DNA from: Variovorax sp. 770b2
Lineage (GTDB): Bacteria > Pseudomonadota > Gammaproteobacteria > Burkholderiales > Burkholderiaceae_C
Direction of reading: 5' to 3'
Assembly (NCBI RefSeq): GCF_900115685.1
Contig: NZ_FOXJ01000003.1
Span: 372,001 to 436,000 of the forward strand
DNA length: 64,000 nt
Shown here in pieces: positions 46,685-55,603 of this stretch. The translations under genes and the position numbers were made by a program. How positions within the stretch are numbered: the stretch's first letter is position 1; every line of letters starts with the position of its first letter. The notes under the pieces were generated by a model. The model was not told the DNA's origin and searched no databases. It was given only the letters and a program-made list of their open reading frames with translations.

Positions 46685-46724
46685 ACGGGGCCGGGGAATG
46701 TATTGCATCCCCGGCCCCGTCTTG
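46685..46724 (-). terminator. Strong hairpin after the FtsX-type permease gene
   Basis: A perfect 13-bp inverted repeat, ACGGGGCCGGGGA / TCCCCGGCCCCGT (46685-46697 and 46708-46720), with a 10-nt loop. It lies 45 bp after the permease stop (46765, - strand) and 28 bp before the ATPase start (46657, - strand). The following bases on the - strand are not a strong T-run, so it may be an intrinsic terminator of moderate strength or an RNA-stability hairpin. Confidence 0.55.
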
Positions 46725-46764
46725 CCGATCGCGAAAGAAAAAAACTGTACGGCGCTGTCGACTC

Positions 46765-49281
46765 CTATTCGGCCGCGCGGCGCAGCGTGTCGACCACCGG
46801 GCGGCGCAGCACGTCGCGCAAGCCCCACCACCCCGCCGCCAATGCCAGCACCGCGCCGGCCAGCGCGCCCGCAACCGGCACGATCGGCGATGCGGTCCAG
46901 GTGAACTCGAACACATAGCGCGCGAGCGCCCAGCCGATCACCGAGGCCACGATGCTCGCGAGAAAGCCCGCGAGCAGCCCCACGCCGATCAGCTCGGCGC
47001 GCTGCACCTGCCGCAAGAGGCTGGCGCGCGCGCCCACGGCGCGCATCACCGCGAACTCGCGCGCGCGTTCCTCGCGCGTGGCCGTCACCGCGGCGAAAAG
47101 CACGACCAGCCCCGCCGCGAGCGTGAAGCCGAACAGGAACTCGACCGCGCGGATCACCTGGTCGAGCACGCGCTGCACCTGGTTGATGGTCGCGCTCATG
47201 TCCACGTTGGTCACGTTGGGGTAGGCGCGCACCAGCGCGTTGTCGAAGCCGCGCGTCTCGGGCGCGCGGAAGGCGCCCATGTAGGTCACGGGCACGTCGG
47301 GCAGCGAGGCCACCGTGTACATCACGAAGAAGTTGGCGTGCAGCGAGCCCCAGTCGACCTTGCGCAGCGACGTGATGCGCGCATCGTTCTGCATGCCGCC
47401 GATGTCGAAGCGCAGCGTGTCGCCCAGCTTCAGGCCGAGCGTTTCGGCCAGGCCTTCTTCGACGCTCACTTCGCCTGCCGCGCCGGGCTTCCACGCGCCC
47501 GCGGTGATGCTGTTGTGCGCGGGCGCCTCCATGGCGTTGCTCAAGTTGAACTCGCGGTCCACCAGGCGCTTGGCGCGGTCTTCCGCGTAGTCGTCGGGGG
47601 TCACCGGCTTGTCGTTGACCGCGATGAGGCGGCCGCGAATCATCGGGTACCAGTCGAACTTGCCCACGCCCGCATCGCGCAGCGATTTCTGGAACGCATC
47701 GCTCTGGTCCGGCATCACGTTGATGACGAAGCGGTTCGGCGCATCGGGCGGCGTGGCCTTGCGCCAGCTCGCGACGAGGTCGGTGCGCAGCAGCACGAGC
47801 AGCACCAAGGCCAGGAGGCCGACCGCGAGCGCGCTGACCTGCACCACCGCATAGGCGGGCCGCGCCGAGATCTGCCGCGTGGCCAGCACCAGCCAGCGCG
47901 GCGCGGTGGTCTCGTTGACGCTGCGGCGCAGCACCTTCACCGCGAGCCAGCTGAGCAATGCGAACACGGCCACGGCACCCGCGAAACCGCCGACCGCGAT
48001 CAGGCCCAGCTTGATGTCGCTGCTCGCCGCCATCAGCAGCGCAGCGAAGCCCGCCACGCCGATGCCCAGCACCGCGAGCGATGCGGGCTTGAGCCCGCCC
48101 ACGTCGCGCCGGATCACGCGCAGCGGCGGCACGCGCGCCAGCTGCAGCACCGGCGGCAGGCCGAAGGCGAACAAGAGCGTGAGCCCCATGCCCAGGCCGA
48201 AGGCCACCGGCCACAGCGTGGCGGCGGGCAGCGCGGTCTCCACCAGCCCGGCCAGCAGCAGCACGAACACGTAGTGCACCGCGAAGCCGATGGCCACGCC
48301 GATGGCGCTCGCCGCGAGGCCGATCACCGCGAACTCGAAGGCATAGGCCATCGCGATGGTGCGCTGGCTCTGGCCGAGCACGCGCAGCATCGCGCAGTCG
48401 TCCAGGTGGCTGGCCGCGAAACCGCGCGCGGCCAGCGCCACGGCCACGGCCGAGAGCAGCGCCGCGAGCAGCGCGACGAGGCTCAGGAATTTCTCGGCGC
48501 GGTCGAGCGTCTGGCGCATCTCGGGCCGGCCGCCTTCGAAGGAGTCGAGCCGCACGCCGCGCAGCTCGCCCTTCTTGATGCTGGCCTCGGCCCAGTCGGT
48601 GAAGCGCTTGACCGCCGCATCGTTGCCCGCCACCGCATAGCGGTAGCCGACGCGGCTGGCCGGCTGCACGAGCCCGGTGCGCGCCACGTCGGCCTGGTTG
48701 AGCATCACGCGCGGCGAGAAGCTCATGAAGCCGGCGCCGCGGTCGGGTTCCAGCGTGATGATGCGGCCTACGCGCAGGCTCGTGTCGCCCAGCAGCAGCG
48801 GGTCGCCGATCTTCAGGCCCAGCGAATCGAGCAGCGAGGCATCGACCCACACCTCGCCGGCCGGCGGGATGTCGCGCGTGATCGCGCCCGGCCCCGCGAA
48901 AGTGGTCGAGGTCTGCAGGTTGCCGCGCAATGGGTAGCCCGCCGTCACCGCCTTCAGCGCCACGAGTTTGCTGGCGCCGCCCTGCACGTCGTCGGCCCGC
49001 GCCATGGTCGGGAAGCCATAGGTGGCTGTGCCTTCCAGGCCCAGCGATTTCGCCTGCGCCACGAAGGCGTCGGGCGTCGGGTTGTCGCTCACGATCACCG
49101 CATCGCCGCCCAGCAGCTGCCGCGCATCGCGCTTCAACCCGCCCTGCAGCCGGTCGGCGAAGAAGCCGACCGCCGTGAGTGCGGCCACGGCCAGCAGCAC
49201 GGCAACGATCAAGAGGCGCAGCTCGCCGGCGCGCAGGTCGCGCCAGAGGGTGCGCCAGCCAAGGCGGAGGGAGTCGGTCAT
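46765..49281 (-). CDS. FtsX-like ABC transporter permease (YbbP type)
   Basis: 838 residues: a single N-terminal helix, a large MacB-like periplasmic region, and ten or so helices in all, with two FtsX domains (the first after about 245 and the second near the C terminus, GVGLLAGFLASIVASVIGWALA). This long architecture is that of YbbP, which works with the ATPase YbbA and the hydrolase TesA in E. coli. No adjacent ATPase of that kind is present, so the partner must be encoded elsewhere. Substrate unknown. Confidence 0.85.
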   Translation of the reverse strand: MTDSLRLGWRTLWRDLRAGELRLLIVAVLLAVAALTAVGFFADRLQGGLKRDARQLLGGDAVIVSDNPTPDAFVAQAKSLGLEGTATYGFPTMARADDVQGGASKLVALKAVTAGYPLRGNLQTSTTFAGPGAITRDIPPAGEVWVDASLLDSLGLKIGDPLLLGDTSLRVGRIITLEPDRGAGFMSFSPRVMLNQADVARTGLVQPASRVGYRYAVAGNDAAVKRFTDWAEASIKKGELRGVRLDSFEGGRPEMRQTLDRAEKFLSLVALLAALLSAVAVALAARGFAASHLDDCAMLRVLGQSQRTIAMAYAFEFAVIGLAASAIGVAIGFAVHYVFVLLLAGLVETALPAATLWPVAFGLGMGLTLLFAFGLPPVLQLARVPPLRVIRRDVGGLKPASLAVLGIGVAGFAALLMAASSDIKLGLIAVGGFAGAVAVFALLSWLAVKVLRRSVNETTAPRWLVLATRQISARPAYAVVQVSALAVGLLALVLLVLLRTDLVASWRKATPPDAPNRFVINVMPDQSDAFQKSLRDAGVGKFDWYPMIRGRLIAVNDKPVTPDDYAEDRAKRLVDREFNLSNAMEAPAHNSITAGAWKPGAAGEVSVEEGLAETLGLKLGDTLRFDIGGMQNDARITSLRKVDWGSLHANFFVMYTVASLPDVPVTYMGAFRAPETRGFDNALVRAYPNVTNVDMSATINQVQRVLDQVIRAVEFLFGFTLAAGLVVLFAAVTATREERAREFAVMRAVGARASLLRQVQRAELIGVGLLAGFLASIVASVIGWALARYVFEFTWTASPIVPVAGALAGAVLALAAGWWGLRDVLRRPVVDTLRRAAE

Positions 49282-49473
49282 GGCGCGAACGATAGCCGAC
49301 GCCTAAGGCGACAGGCCGATTCAAGGGTTATTGCGCCCTTCGGGCCCTTGCTCGCGGCGGCATGCTGTCGCATGATGCGAAAAAAGCATCCAGTTACCGT
49401 GGCGGGGCTACCCCATCGGCAACAACGGAAGCCACAAAAACAGCCGGACCGCCTTCCCCCACAAGGAGTGTCG

Positions 49474-49782
49474 ATGTCACGATGTCAGCGCTTGCAAACC
49501 GTCGGCCTTTGCCTGGCCCTGGGTTTGCTCTTGAGCGCCTGCGATCCCAAGCCCACCGCGTCGGCGACGGGCGCGGCTTCCCCCGCCTCTTCGTCCGGCG
49601 CGTCCGGTGCCAGCCCGAGCGGCATCAAGCCCGCCGACTCCGGCGACAAGGTCGATCCCACCTCCGCCCACAAAGGCCCGTCCGAAGGCGGCGCAGCCGT
49701 GGGCGGCATGAGCGGCCAGGGCGGCGCAGCATCCGGTGGCACGCCTGCCCCGAGCGGCGGCGATGGCACGGCACCCAAATAG
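49474..49782 (+). CDS. Small lipoprotein upstream of formate dehydrogenase
   Basis: 102 residues. A signal peptide ends LLLSAC, a lipobox with Cys23 or close; the rest is a Ala/Ser/Gly/Pro-rich low-complexity region with repeated SGG/GGA units. No known domain. It lies 92 bp before fdnG on the same strand, with AAGGAG just before ATG 49474. Its link to formate dehydrogenase is unproven. Confidence 0.65.
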   Translation: MSRCQRLQTVGLCLALGLLLSACDPKPTASATGAASPASSSGASGASPSGIKPADSGDKVDPTSAHKGPSEGGAAVGGMSGQGGAASGGTPAPSGGDGTAPK

Positions 49783-49874
49783 CGGCCACATGGCCGGCCC
49801 CATTTCCCTTTCCCACGCAAAACAGAAGAACACCCGATGAAACAACCCACTTCAGCCGTGCAGGAGGTGATGTC

Positions 49875-52800
49875 ATGGACATAAGCCGCCGGCAATTCTT
49901 CCGTGTCAGCAGCGCGGGCCTCATCGGCTCGAGCATCGTCGCGCTCGGCTTCTCGCCGACCGCGGCGCTGGCCGAGGCGCGCAACTTCAAGCTCGCACGC
50001 ACCACCGAGACGCGCAACACCTGCCCGTACTGCTCGGTGGGCTGCGGGGTCATCATGTACAGCCTGGGCGACAAGGCCAAGAACGTGGTGTCCGACATCC
50101 TTCACATCGAGGGCGATGCCGACCACCCCGTGAACCGCGGCACGCTGTGTCCCAAGGGCGCGGGCCTGCTCGATTTCGTGCACAGCCCCATGCGGCTGAA
50201 GTACCCCGAAGTGCGCGAGCCCGGCAGCACCGAGTGGAAGCGCATCGGCTGGAACGAGGCGCTGGACCGCATCGCCAAGCTGCTCAAGGCCGACCGCGAC
50301 GCCAACTTCCAGACCACCAACGCCGACGGCAAGACCGTCAACCGCTGGACCAGTTCGGGCATGCTCTGCGCCTCGGCCTCGTCCAACGAAACCGGCTACA
50401 TCACGCACAAGGCATTCCGCTCGACCGGGATGCTGGTATTCGACAACCAGGCACGCGTTTGACACGGACCTACGGTGGCCAGTCTGGCCCCGACGTTCGG
50501 ACGCGGTGCGATGACCAACCACTGGCAGGACATCCAGAACGCGGATGTCGTGCTGATCATGGGCGGCAATGCCGCGGAGGCGCATCCATGCGGCTTCAAG
50601 TGGGTCATCGAGGCCAAGAAGCAGAACAAGGCGCGCCTTGTCGTGGTGGACCCGCGCTTCACGCGCTCGGCCGCCATGGCCGACTACTACGCACCGGTGC
50701 GCGCGGGCTCGGACATCGCGTTCCTCGCGGGGGTCATCAACTTCCTCTTGAGCAACGACAAGATCCAGACGGAGTACGTGCGCAACTACACCAACGCGCC
50801 GTTCATCGTCGGGCCTGACTACAAGTTCGAGGACGGCATCTTCAGCGGCTACAACGCCGAGAAGCGCAACTACGATCCCAAGTCGTGGAACTACGCGCTG
50901 GACGAAGCCGGCATGGCCAAGGTTGACATGACCATGCAGGACCCGCAGTGCGTGCTGCAGGTGATGAAGCGGCACTACGCGCGCTACACGCCCGAGCTGG
51001 TGAGCCGCATCACGGGCACGCCGCAGGACAAGTTCCTGAAGGTCTGCGAGTACATCGCGAGCACCAGCACGCCCACGCGCACCATGACGATCATGTATGC
51101 GCTCGGCTGGACGCAGCACAGCCAGGGCTCGCAGATGATCCGCACCGGCGCCATCGTGCAGCTGCTGCTCGGCAACATCGGCGTGCCCGGCGGCGGCATG
51201 AACGCGCTGCGCGGCCACAGCAACATCCAGGGCCTGACGGACCTGGGGCTCCTGTCGAACTCGCTGCCCGGCTACATGTCGCTCGCGCGGGACAGCGAGC
51301 AGAACCTGCCCGACTACTACAAGACCCGCGCGCTCAAGCCGCTGCGTCCCAACCAGATGAGCTACTGGCAGAACTACCCCAAGTTCTTCGTCAGCATGCA
51401 GAAGTCGTGGTGGGGCGACGCGGCCACGGCCGAGAACGAGTGGGCCTTCCACTACCTGCCCAAGATCGACAAGCTCTACGACATCCTGCAGGCCTTCGAG
51501 CTCATGAACCAGGGCAAGCTCAACGGCTACATCTGCCAGGGCTTCAACCCGGTGGGCTCGTTCCCGGACAAGAAAAAGATCATCGACGGGCTCACCAAGC
51601 TCAAGTTCCTGGTCACCATCGATCCGCTGCAGACCGAGACCAGCGAGTTCTGGCGCAACTTCGGCGAGTTCAACGACGTGAAGACCGCCGACATCCAGAC
51701 CACGGTGTTCCGCCTGCCATCGACCTGCTTTGCGGAAGAAGACGGCTCGCTCACCAACTCCAGCCGCTGGCTGCAGTGGCACTGGAAGGGCGCGGAGCCG
51801 CCGGGCGAGGCCAAGGGCGACATCGAGATCGTGGCGGGCATCTTCAACCGCATGCGCCAGGCCTACATCAAGGACGGCGGCGCCTTCCCCGATCCGATCG
51901 TCAAGCTGACGTGGCCCTACAAGATCCCGCACTCGCCCTCGGCCCAAGAGCTGGCGATGGAATACAACGGCCGCGCCCTCACCGACCTGCTCGATCCGAA
52001 GGACCCGAGCAAGCCGCCGACGGCCAAGGCCGGCGAACAGCTCTCGGGCTTCGGCCTCTTGCGCGACGACGGCTCGACCGCCTCGGGCTGCTGGATCTAC
52101 AGCGGCGCGTGGACGCAGGCCGGCAACCAGATGGCGCGGCGCGACAACGCCGACCCGTTCGGCATCGGCATGGTGCAGAACTGGGCGTGGGCGTGGCCGG
52201 CGAACCGGCGCATCCTCTACAACGGCGCCTCGACCGACCCGGCCACCGGCAAGGCATGGATCGCCAGGCGCAGCCTCATCGCGTGGAACGGCAAGGCATG
52301 GACAGGTGCCGACGTGCCCGACATCCGGCCCGATGCGAACCCGATGGAAGCCGAGGCGGTGCGCCCGTTCATCATGACGGCCGAAGGCGTGGCGCGGCTC
52401 TTCGCACCCACCGGCATGGCCGAGGGACCGCTCCCCGAGCACTACGAGCCCTTCGAGTCGCCGCTGGTGAACAACCTGATGCACCCGAACAACCCGAAGG
52501 CGCGCGCCAATCCCGCGGCGCGCATCTTCAAGGGCGACCTGGAGCGCCTGGGCGTGCCGAAGGACTTTCCGTACGTGGCGACCAGCTACCGGCTCACCGA
52601 GCACTTCCACTACTGGACCAAGAACGTGCGCACCTCGGCCATCATCCAGCCGCAGCAGTTCGTGGAGATCGGCGAGGAGCTCGCGAAGGAAAAGGGCATC
52701 GCCAACGGCGACATGGTGAAGGTGTGGAGCAAGCGGGGCTTCATCAAGGCGGTGGCGCTGGTCACCAAGCGCATCGTCGGGCTGCAGGTCGATGGCCGCA

Positions 52801-52952
52801 CGGTGCACACGGTGGGGCTGCCGAACCACTGGGGGTTCGTGGGCATCGCGAAGCCTGGGTACCTGGTGAACACGCTCACGCCTTTCGTGGGCGATGCGAA
52901 CACGCAGACGCCCGAGTACAAGTCGTTCACCGTGAACATCGAAAAGGCCTGA
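49875..52952 (+). CDS. fdnG: Selenocysteine-containing formate dehydrogenase-N/O major subunit
   Basis: 1025 residues counting selenocysteine. A twin-arginine signal (SRRQFFR, residues 4-10) precedes a [4Fe-4S] binding set (Cys50, Cys53, Cys57, Cys92) and the molybdopterin oxidoreductase domains. Codon 196 is TGA (50460-50462), read as selenocysteine in NQARV-U-HGPTVASLAPTFGRG; this is the same position and context as the Sec196 of E. coli FdnG. The frame is open on both sides, with identical frame and codon use. ATG 49875 follows AGGAGG. It oxidises formate to CO2 in the periplasm with Mo/W-bis-MGD. A TGA read as stop would wrongly split the gene into two. Confidence 0.97.
50463..50500 (+). 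promoter_or_regulatory. SECIS-like element after the Sec codon
   Basis: Immediately after TGA 50460-50462 there is a hairpin with an upper stem GGCC / GGCC (50477-50480 and 50486-50489) and loop AGTCT (50481-50485), below which CGG / CCG (50473-50475, 50490-50492) pair with a bulged T at 50476. A bulged U below a short stem capped by a GGUCU/AGUCU-type loop is the form recognised by SelB in E. coli fdhF and fdnG. Loop and bulge positions are read from sequence; the fold was not computed. Confidence 0.85.
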
Positions 52953-52955
52953 GCG

Positions 52956-53927
52956 ATGTCTTCTCTTCAAACCTTGGACATCGCCGCCCGCTCGGCCACG
53001 ACCACGCCCTCGCCCGACATCCGCCATCGCCCGCAGGTGCAGGAGGTGGCCAAGCTGATCGACGTGTCGACCTGCATCGGCTGCAAGGCCTGCCAGGTCG
53101 CGTGCATGCAGTGGAACGACCTGCGCGACGAAGTCGGCACCACGCACGGCACCTACGACAACCCGAACGACCTCACGCCCGCCTCGTGGACCGTGATGCG
53201 TTTTTCAGAAGTCGAGCCCGAGGCCGGCAAGCTCGAATGGCTGATCCGCAAGGACGGCTGCATGCACTGCGACGACCCGGGGTGCCTGAAGGCCTGCCCG
53301 GCGCCGGGCGCGATCGTCAAGTACACCAACGGCATCGTCGACTTCATCAGCGAGCATTGCGTGGGCTGCGGCAACTGCGTGACCGGCTGCCCGTTCGACG
53401 TGCCGCGCATCAGCAAGGCCGACAACAAGGCCTACAAGTGCTCGCTGTGCTCCGACCGCGTGGGCGTGGGCCTGGAGCCGGCCTGCGTGAAGGCCTGCCC
53501 CACCGGCGCGCTGCACTTCGGTACCAAGGAAGACATGCACGAGTACGCCTCGGAACGCATCGTCGACCTGAAGGACCGGGGCTTTGCGAACGCCGGCGTG
53601 TACGACCCGGCCGGCGTGGGCGGCACGCACGTCATGTACGTGCTGCAGCATGCCGACCGCCCCGGCCTTTATGCCAACCTGCCGAAGGACCCGCACATCA
53701 GCCCGCTGGTGTCGCTCTGGAAGGGCGTGGCCAAGCCGCTCGCGATGGTCGCGATGATCGGCGCGGTGGTCGGCAGCTTCTTCCACTACATGAAGACCGG
53801 GCCGATCGAGCCGAAGGACGAGCACCCGGATGCCGACCTGGACGGCAAGCCCGACGACGTGGTGGTGATCGAAGCGCCTCCGGCATCGACCGCCACCGAT
53901 CCCGCACGCGACGCACCCCGTGCATGA
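52956..53927 (+). CDS. fdnH: Formate dehydrogenase iron-sulfur (beta) subunit
   Basis: 323 residues carrying four Cys clusters for [4Fe-4S] centres: CIGCKACQVAC, CMHCDDPGCLKAC, CVGCGNCVTGC and CSLC ... CVKAC. A single membrane helix near the C terminus (LAMVAMIGAVVGSFFHYM) anchors it. It passes electrons from FdnG to the membrane cytochrome. ATG 52956 starts 3 bp after the fdnG stop. Confidence 0.96.
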   Translation: MSSLQTLDIAARSATTTPSPDIRHRPQVQEVAKLIDVSTCIGCKACQVACMQWNDLRDEVGTTHGTYDNPNDLTPASWTVMRFSEVEPEAGKLEWLIRKDGCMHCDDPGCLKACPAPGAIVKYTNGIVDFISEHCVGCGNCVTGCPFDVPRISKADNKAYKCSLCSDRVGVGLEPACVKACPTGALHFGTKEDMHEYASERIVDLKDRGFANAGVYDPAGVGGTHVMYVLQHADRPGLYANLPKDPHISPLVSLWKGVAKPLAMVAMIGAVVGSFFHYMKTGPIEPKDEHPDADLDGKPDDVVVIEAPPASTATDPARDAPRA

Positions 53928-53937
53928 GGAGAACGCG

Positions 53938-54561
53938 ATGACCCGCTACTACCTTCGCCGCTACCGCGACGCCACGCGCATGAACCACTGGTTCGTCGCG
54001 ATCATGTTCTTCGCGGCCGCGCTCTCGGGCCTGGCCTTCTTCCACCCGAGCCTGTTCTTCCTGAGCACGCTCTTCGGCGGTGGCCCGTGGACGCGCATCC
54101 TGCACCCCTTCATGGGCCTTTTGATGGTGCTGGGCTTCGTGTTCCTGTTCTTCACGATGTGGCGCGAGAACCTGCTGGACCGCGGCGACCGCGACTGGAT
54201 CGCCAACGCGCCGAAGATGCTCAAGGGCGACAAGTCGGGCATGCCGCCGGTGGGCAAGTACAACGCCGGGCAGAAGCTGGTGTTCTGGGCCTTTGGCATC
54301 AGCCTCCTGCTGCTGCTGGTGACGGGCTTCATGTTCTGGAGCCCGTGGTTCGTCGGCTTCTTCCCGATCCTCTTGCGGCGCATCGCGGTGGTCGTGCATG
54401 CGGTCTCGGCGGTGGTGCTGATCCTCTCGGTCATCACGCACATCTACGCCGCGATCTGGGTCAAGGGCACGCTGCGCGCGATGACGCGCGGCACCGTCAC
54501 CGAAGGATGGGCCAAGCTGAACCATCCCCTTTGGCATCGCAAAATGACGCGTGGTGAGTGA
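53938..54561 (+). CDS. fdnI: Formate dehydrogenase cytochrome b556 (gamma) subunit
   Basis: 207 residues with four membrane helices. Histidines for haem ligation and quinone contact appear in MNHWFVAIMFF, HPFMGLLMVLGF, HAVSAVVLILSVITHIYA (helix-4 His pair). It gives electrons from formate to quinone. ATG 53938 is preceded by AGGAG; an upstream GTG at 53920 is possible. Its stop overlaps fdhE, so the operon continues. Confidence 0.93.
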   Translation: MTRYYLRRYRDATRMNHWFVAIMFFAAALSGLAFFHPSLFFLSTLFGGGPWTRILHPFMGLLMVLGFVFLFFTMWRENLLDRGDRDWIANAPKMLKGDKSGMPPVGKYNAGQKLVFWAFGISLLLLLVTGFMFWSPWFVGFFPILLRRIAVVVHAVSAVVLILSVITHIYAAIWVKGTLRAMTRGTVTEGWAKLNHPLWHRKMTRGE

Positions 54562-55603
54562 TACTGCGCCGATGACGAGCCCCACCGGTACGCCGCCACC
54601 GATCCGCACCACGCGCGTCCTCGACCCAGAGCAAATCGCCATGCAGGCCGGGCGGCAGATGCCGTTCCTGCGACTGCCTGTGCGCGCGGCCGTGTTCTCC
54701 GACCGGCAGCTGCGGCTGCGCCAACTCGCGGCCTCGCATCCGATGCGCGAGTACCTGGTCTTCATCGCCGACCTCGCGCAGGCGCAGCACCAGGTGCTGC
54801 AGGACTACCCGGCCGTCTCTCTCCCCGAATCCGAAGCGCTCGAAGCCGCCGCGAAGGTGCTCAAGCCGCCGATGCCCGCCTTCGGCTGGACCCGCGACGC
54901 GGTGTGGCGCACGCAGCTGCGGCGCCTGCTCGGCCTCTTCCGCGCGCGCCTGCCCGAAGGCGCCGCGCGCGACACGCTCGACCGCGTGGTGGCCGCCGAC
55001 GACGCCTGGCTCGACCAGCAGGCCGACCTGCTCTCGCGCCGCATCATGTTCGGCCTCGACCTGGCCGCGGCGCCGCTGATCGCCTCGGGCCTGCAGGCCT
55101 ACTGGACGCAGCTCGTTCTGCAGGTGGCCGACCGCAACGGCGAGAACATCTATGGCCGCACCGATCCCGGCAACGAGTGCCCGTGCTGCGGCAGCGCGCC
55201 CACCGCGAGCATCACGCGCATCGGCGCGGACGAGGCGGGCTTTCGCTACCTGCACTGCTCGCTGTGCAGCACCGAGTGGCACTACGTGCGCATCAAGTGC
55301 ACGCACTGCGAAAGCACCAAGGGCATCCACTTCGAATCGCTCACGCCCGAGCCCGGCATCGAATTGCCCGCCACCGGCGCGCGCGAAGGCGCGGTGAAGG
55401 CCGAGTGCTGCGACAGCTGCGGCCACTACCTCAAGCAGATCGCGATGGAGCGAGACCCCGAGGTCGAACCCGTCGCCGACGACCTGGCCAGCGTCACGCT
55501 CGACCTGCTGGTCTCCGAAGCCGGTCACCAGCGCAGCGGCCACAACCTGATGCTGCTGTTCGGCGACCCTGAAGAAATCTCCGACGACGGCGGGGGCGGC
55601 TGA
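54551..55603 (+). CDS. fdhE: Formate dehydrogenase accessory protein FdhE
   Basis: 350 residues. The FdhE zinc-ribbon cysteines are present: CPCCG, CSLC ... CTHC and CCDSCG (CxxC repeats, in the C-terminal half). FdhE binds the Tat-exported formate dehydrogenase and is needed for its activity. Start is uncertain: GTG 54551 (overlapping the fdnI stop by 11 bp), GTG 54554 or ATG 54572, which would drop seven residues. The stop overlaps the selA ATG (TGATG). Confidence 0.92.
   Translation: MVSDTAPMTSPTGTPPPIRTTRVLDPEQIAMQAGRQMPFLRLPVRAAVFSDRQLRLRQLAASHPMREYLVFIADLAQAQHQVLQDYPAVSLPESEALEAAAKVLKPPMPAFGWTRDAVWRTQLRRLLGLFRARLPEGAARDTLDRVVAADDAWLDQQADLLSRRIMFGLDLAAAPLIASGLQAYWTQLVLQVADRNGENIYGRTDPGNECPCCGSAPTASITRIGADEAGFRYLHCSLCSTEWHYVRIKCTHCESTKGIHFESLTPEPGIELPATGAREGAVKAECCDSCGHYLKQIAMERDPEVEPVADDLASVTLDLLVSEAGHQRSGHNLMLLFGDPEEISDDGGGG

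Noticed and set aside
45176..49324. A single 1382-codon open frame on the - strand
   Set aside because: It joins the AAA ATPase with a frame antisense-shifted through the FtsX gene; the ATPase starts at 46657 and the FtsX permease is in another frame.
50460..50462. A premature stop or pseudogene in formate dehydrogenase
   Set aside because: The TGA is in the Sec196 position and context of FdnG, the frame and codon use are identical on both sides, a SECIS-like hairpin follows, and selA/selB/selC/selD are close by.
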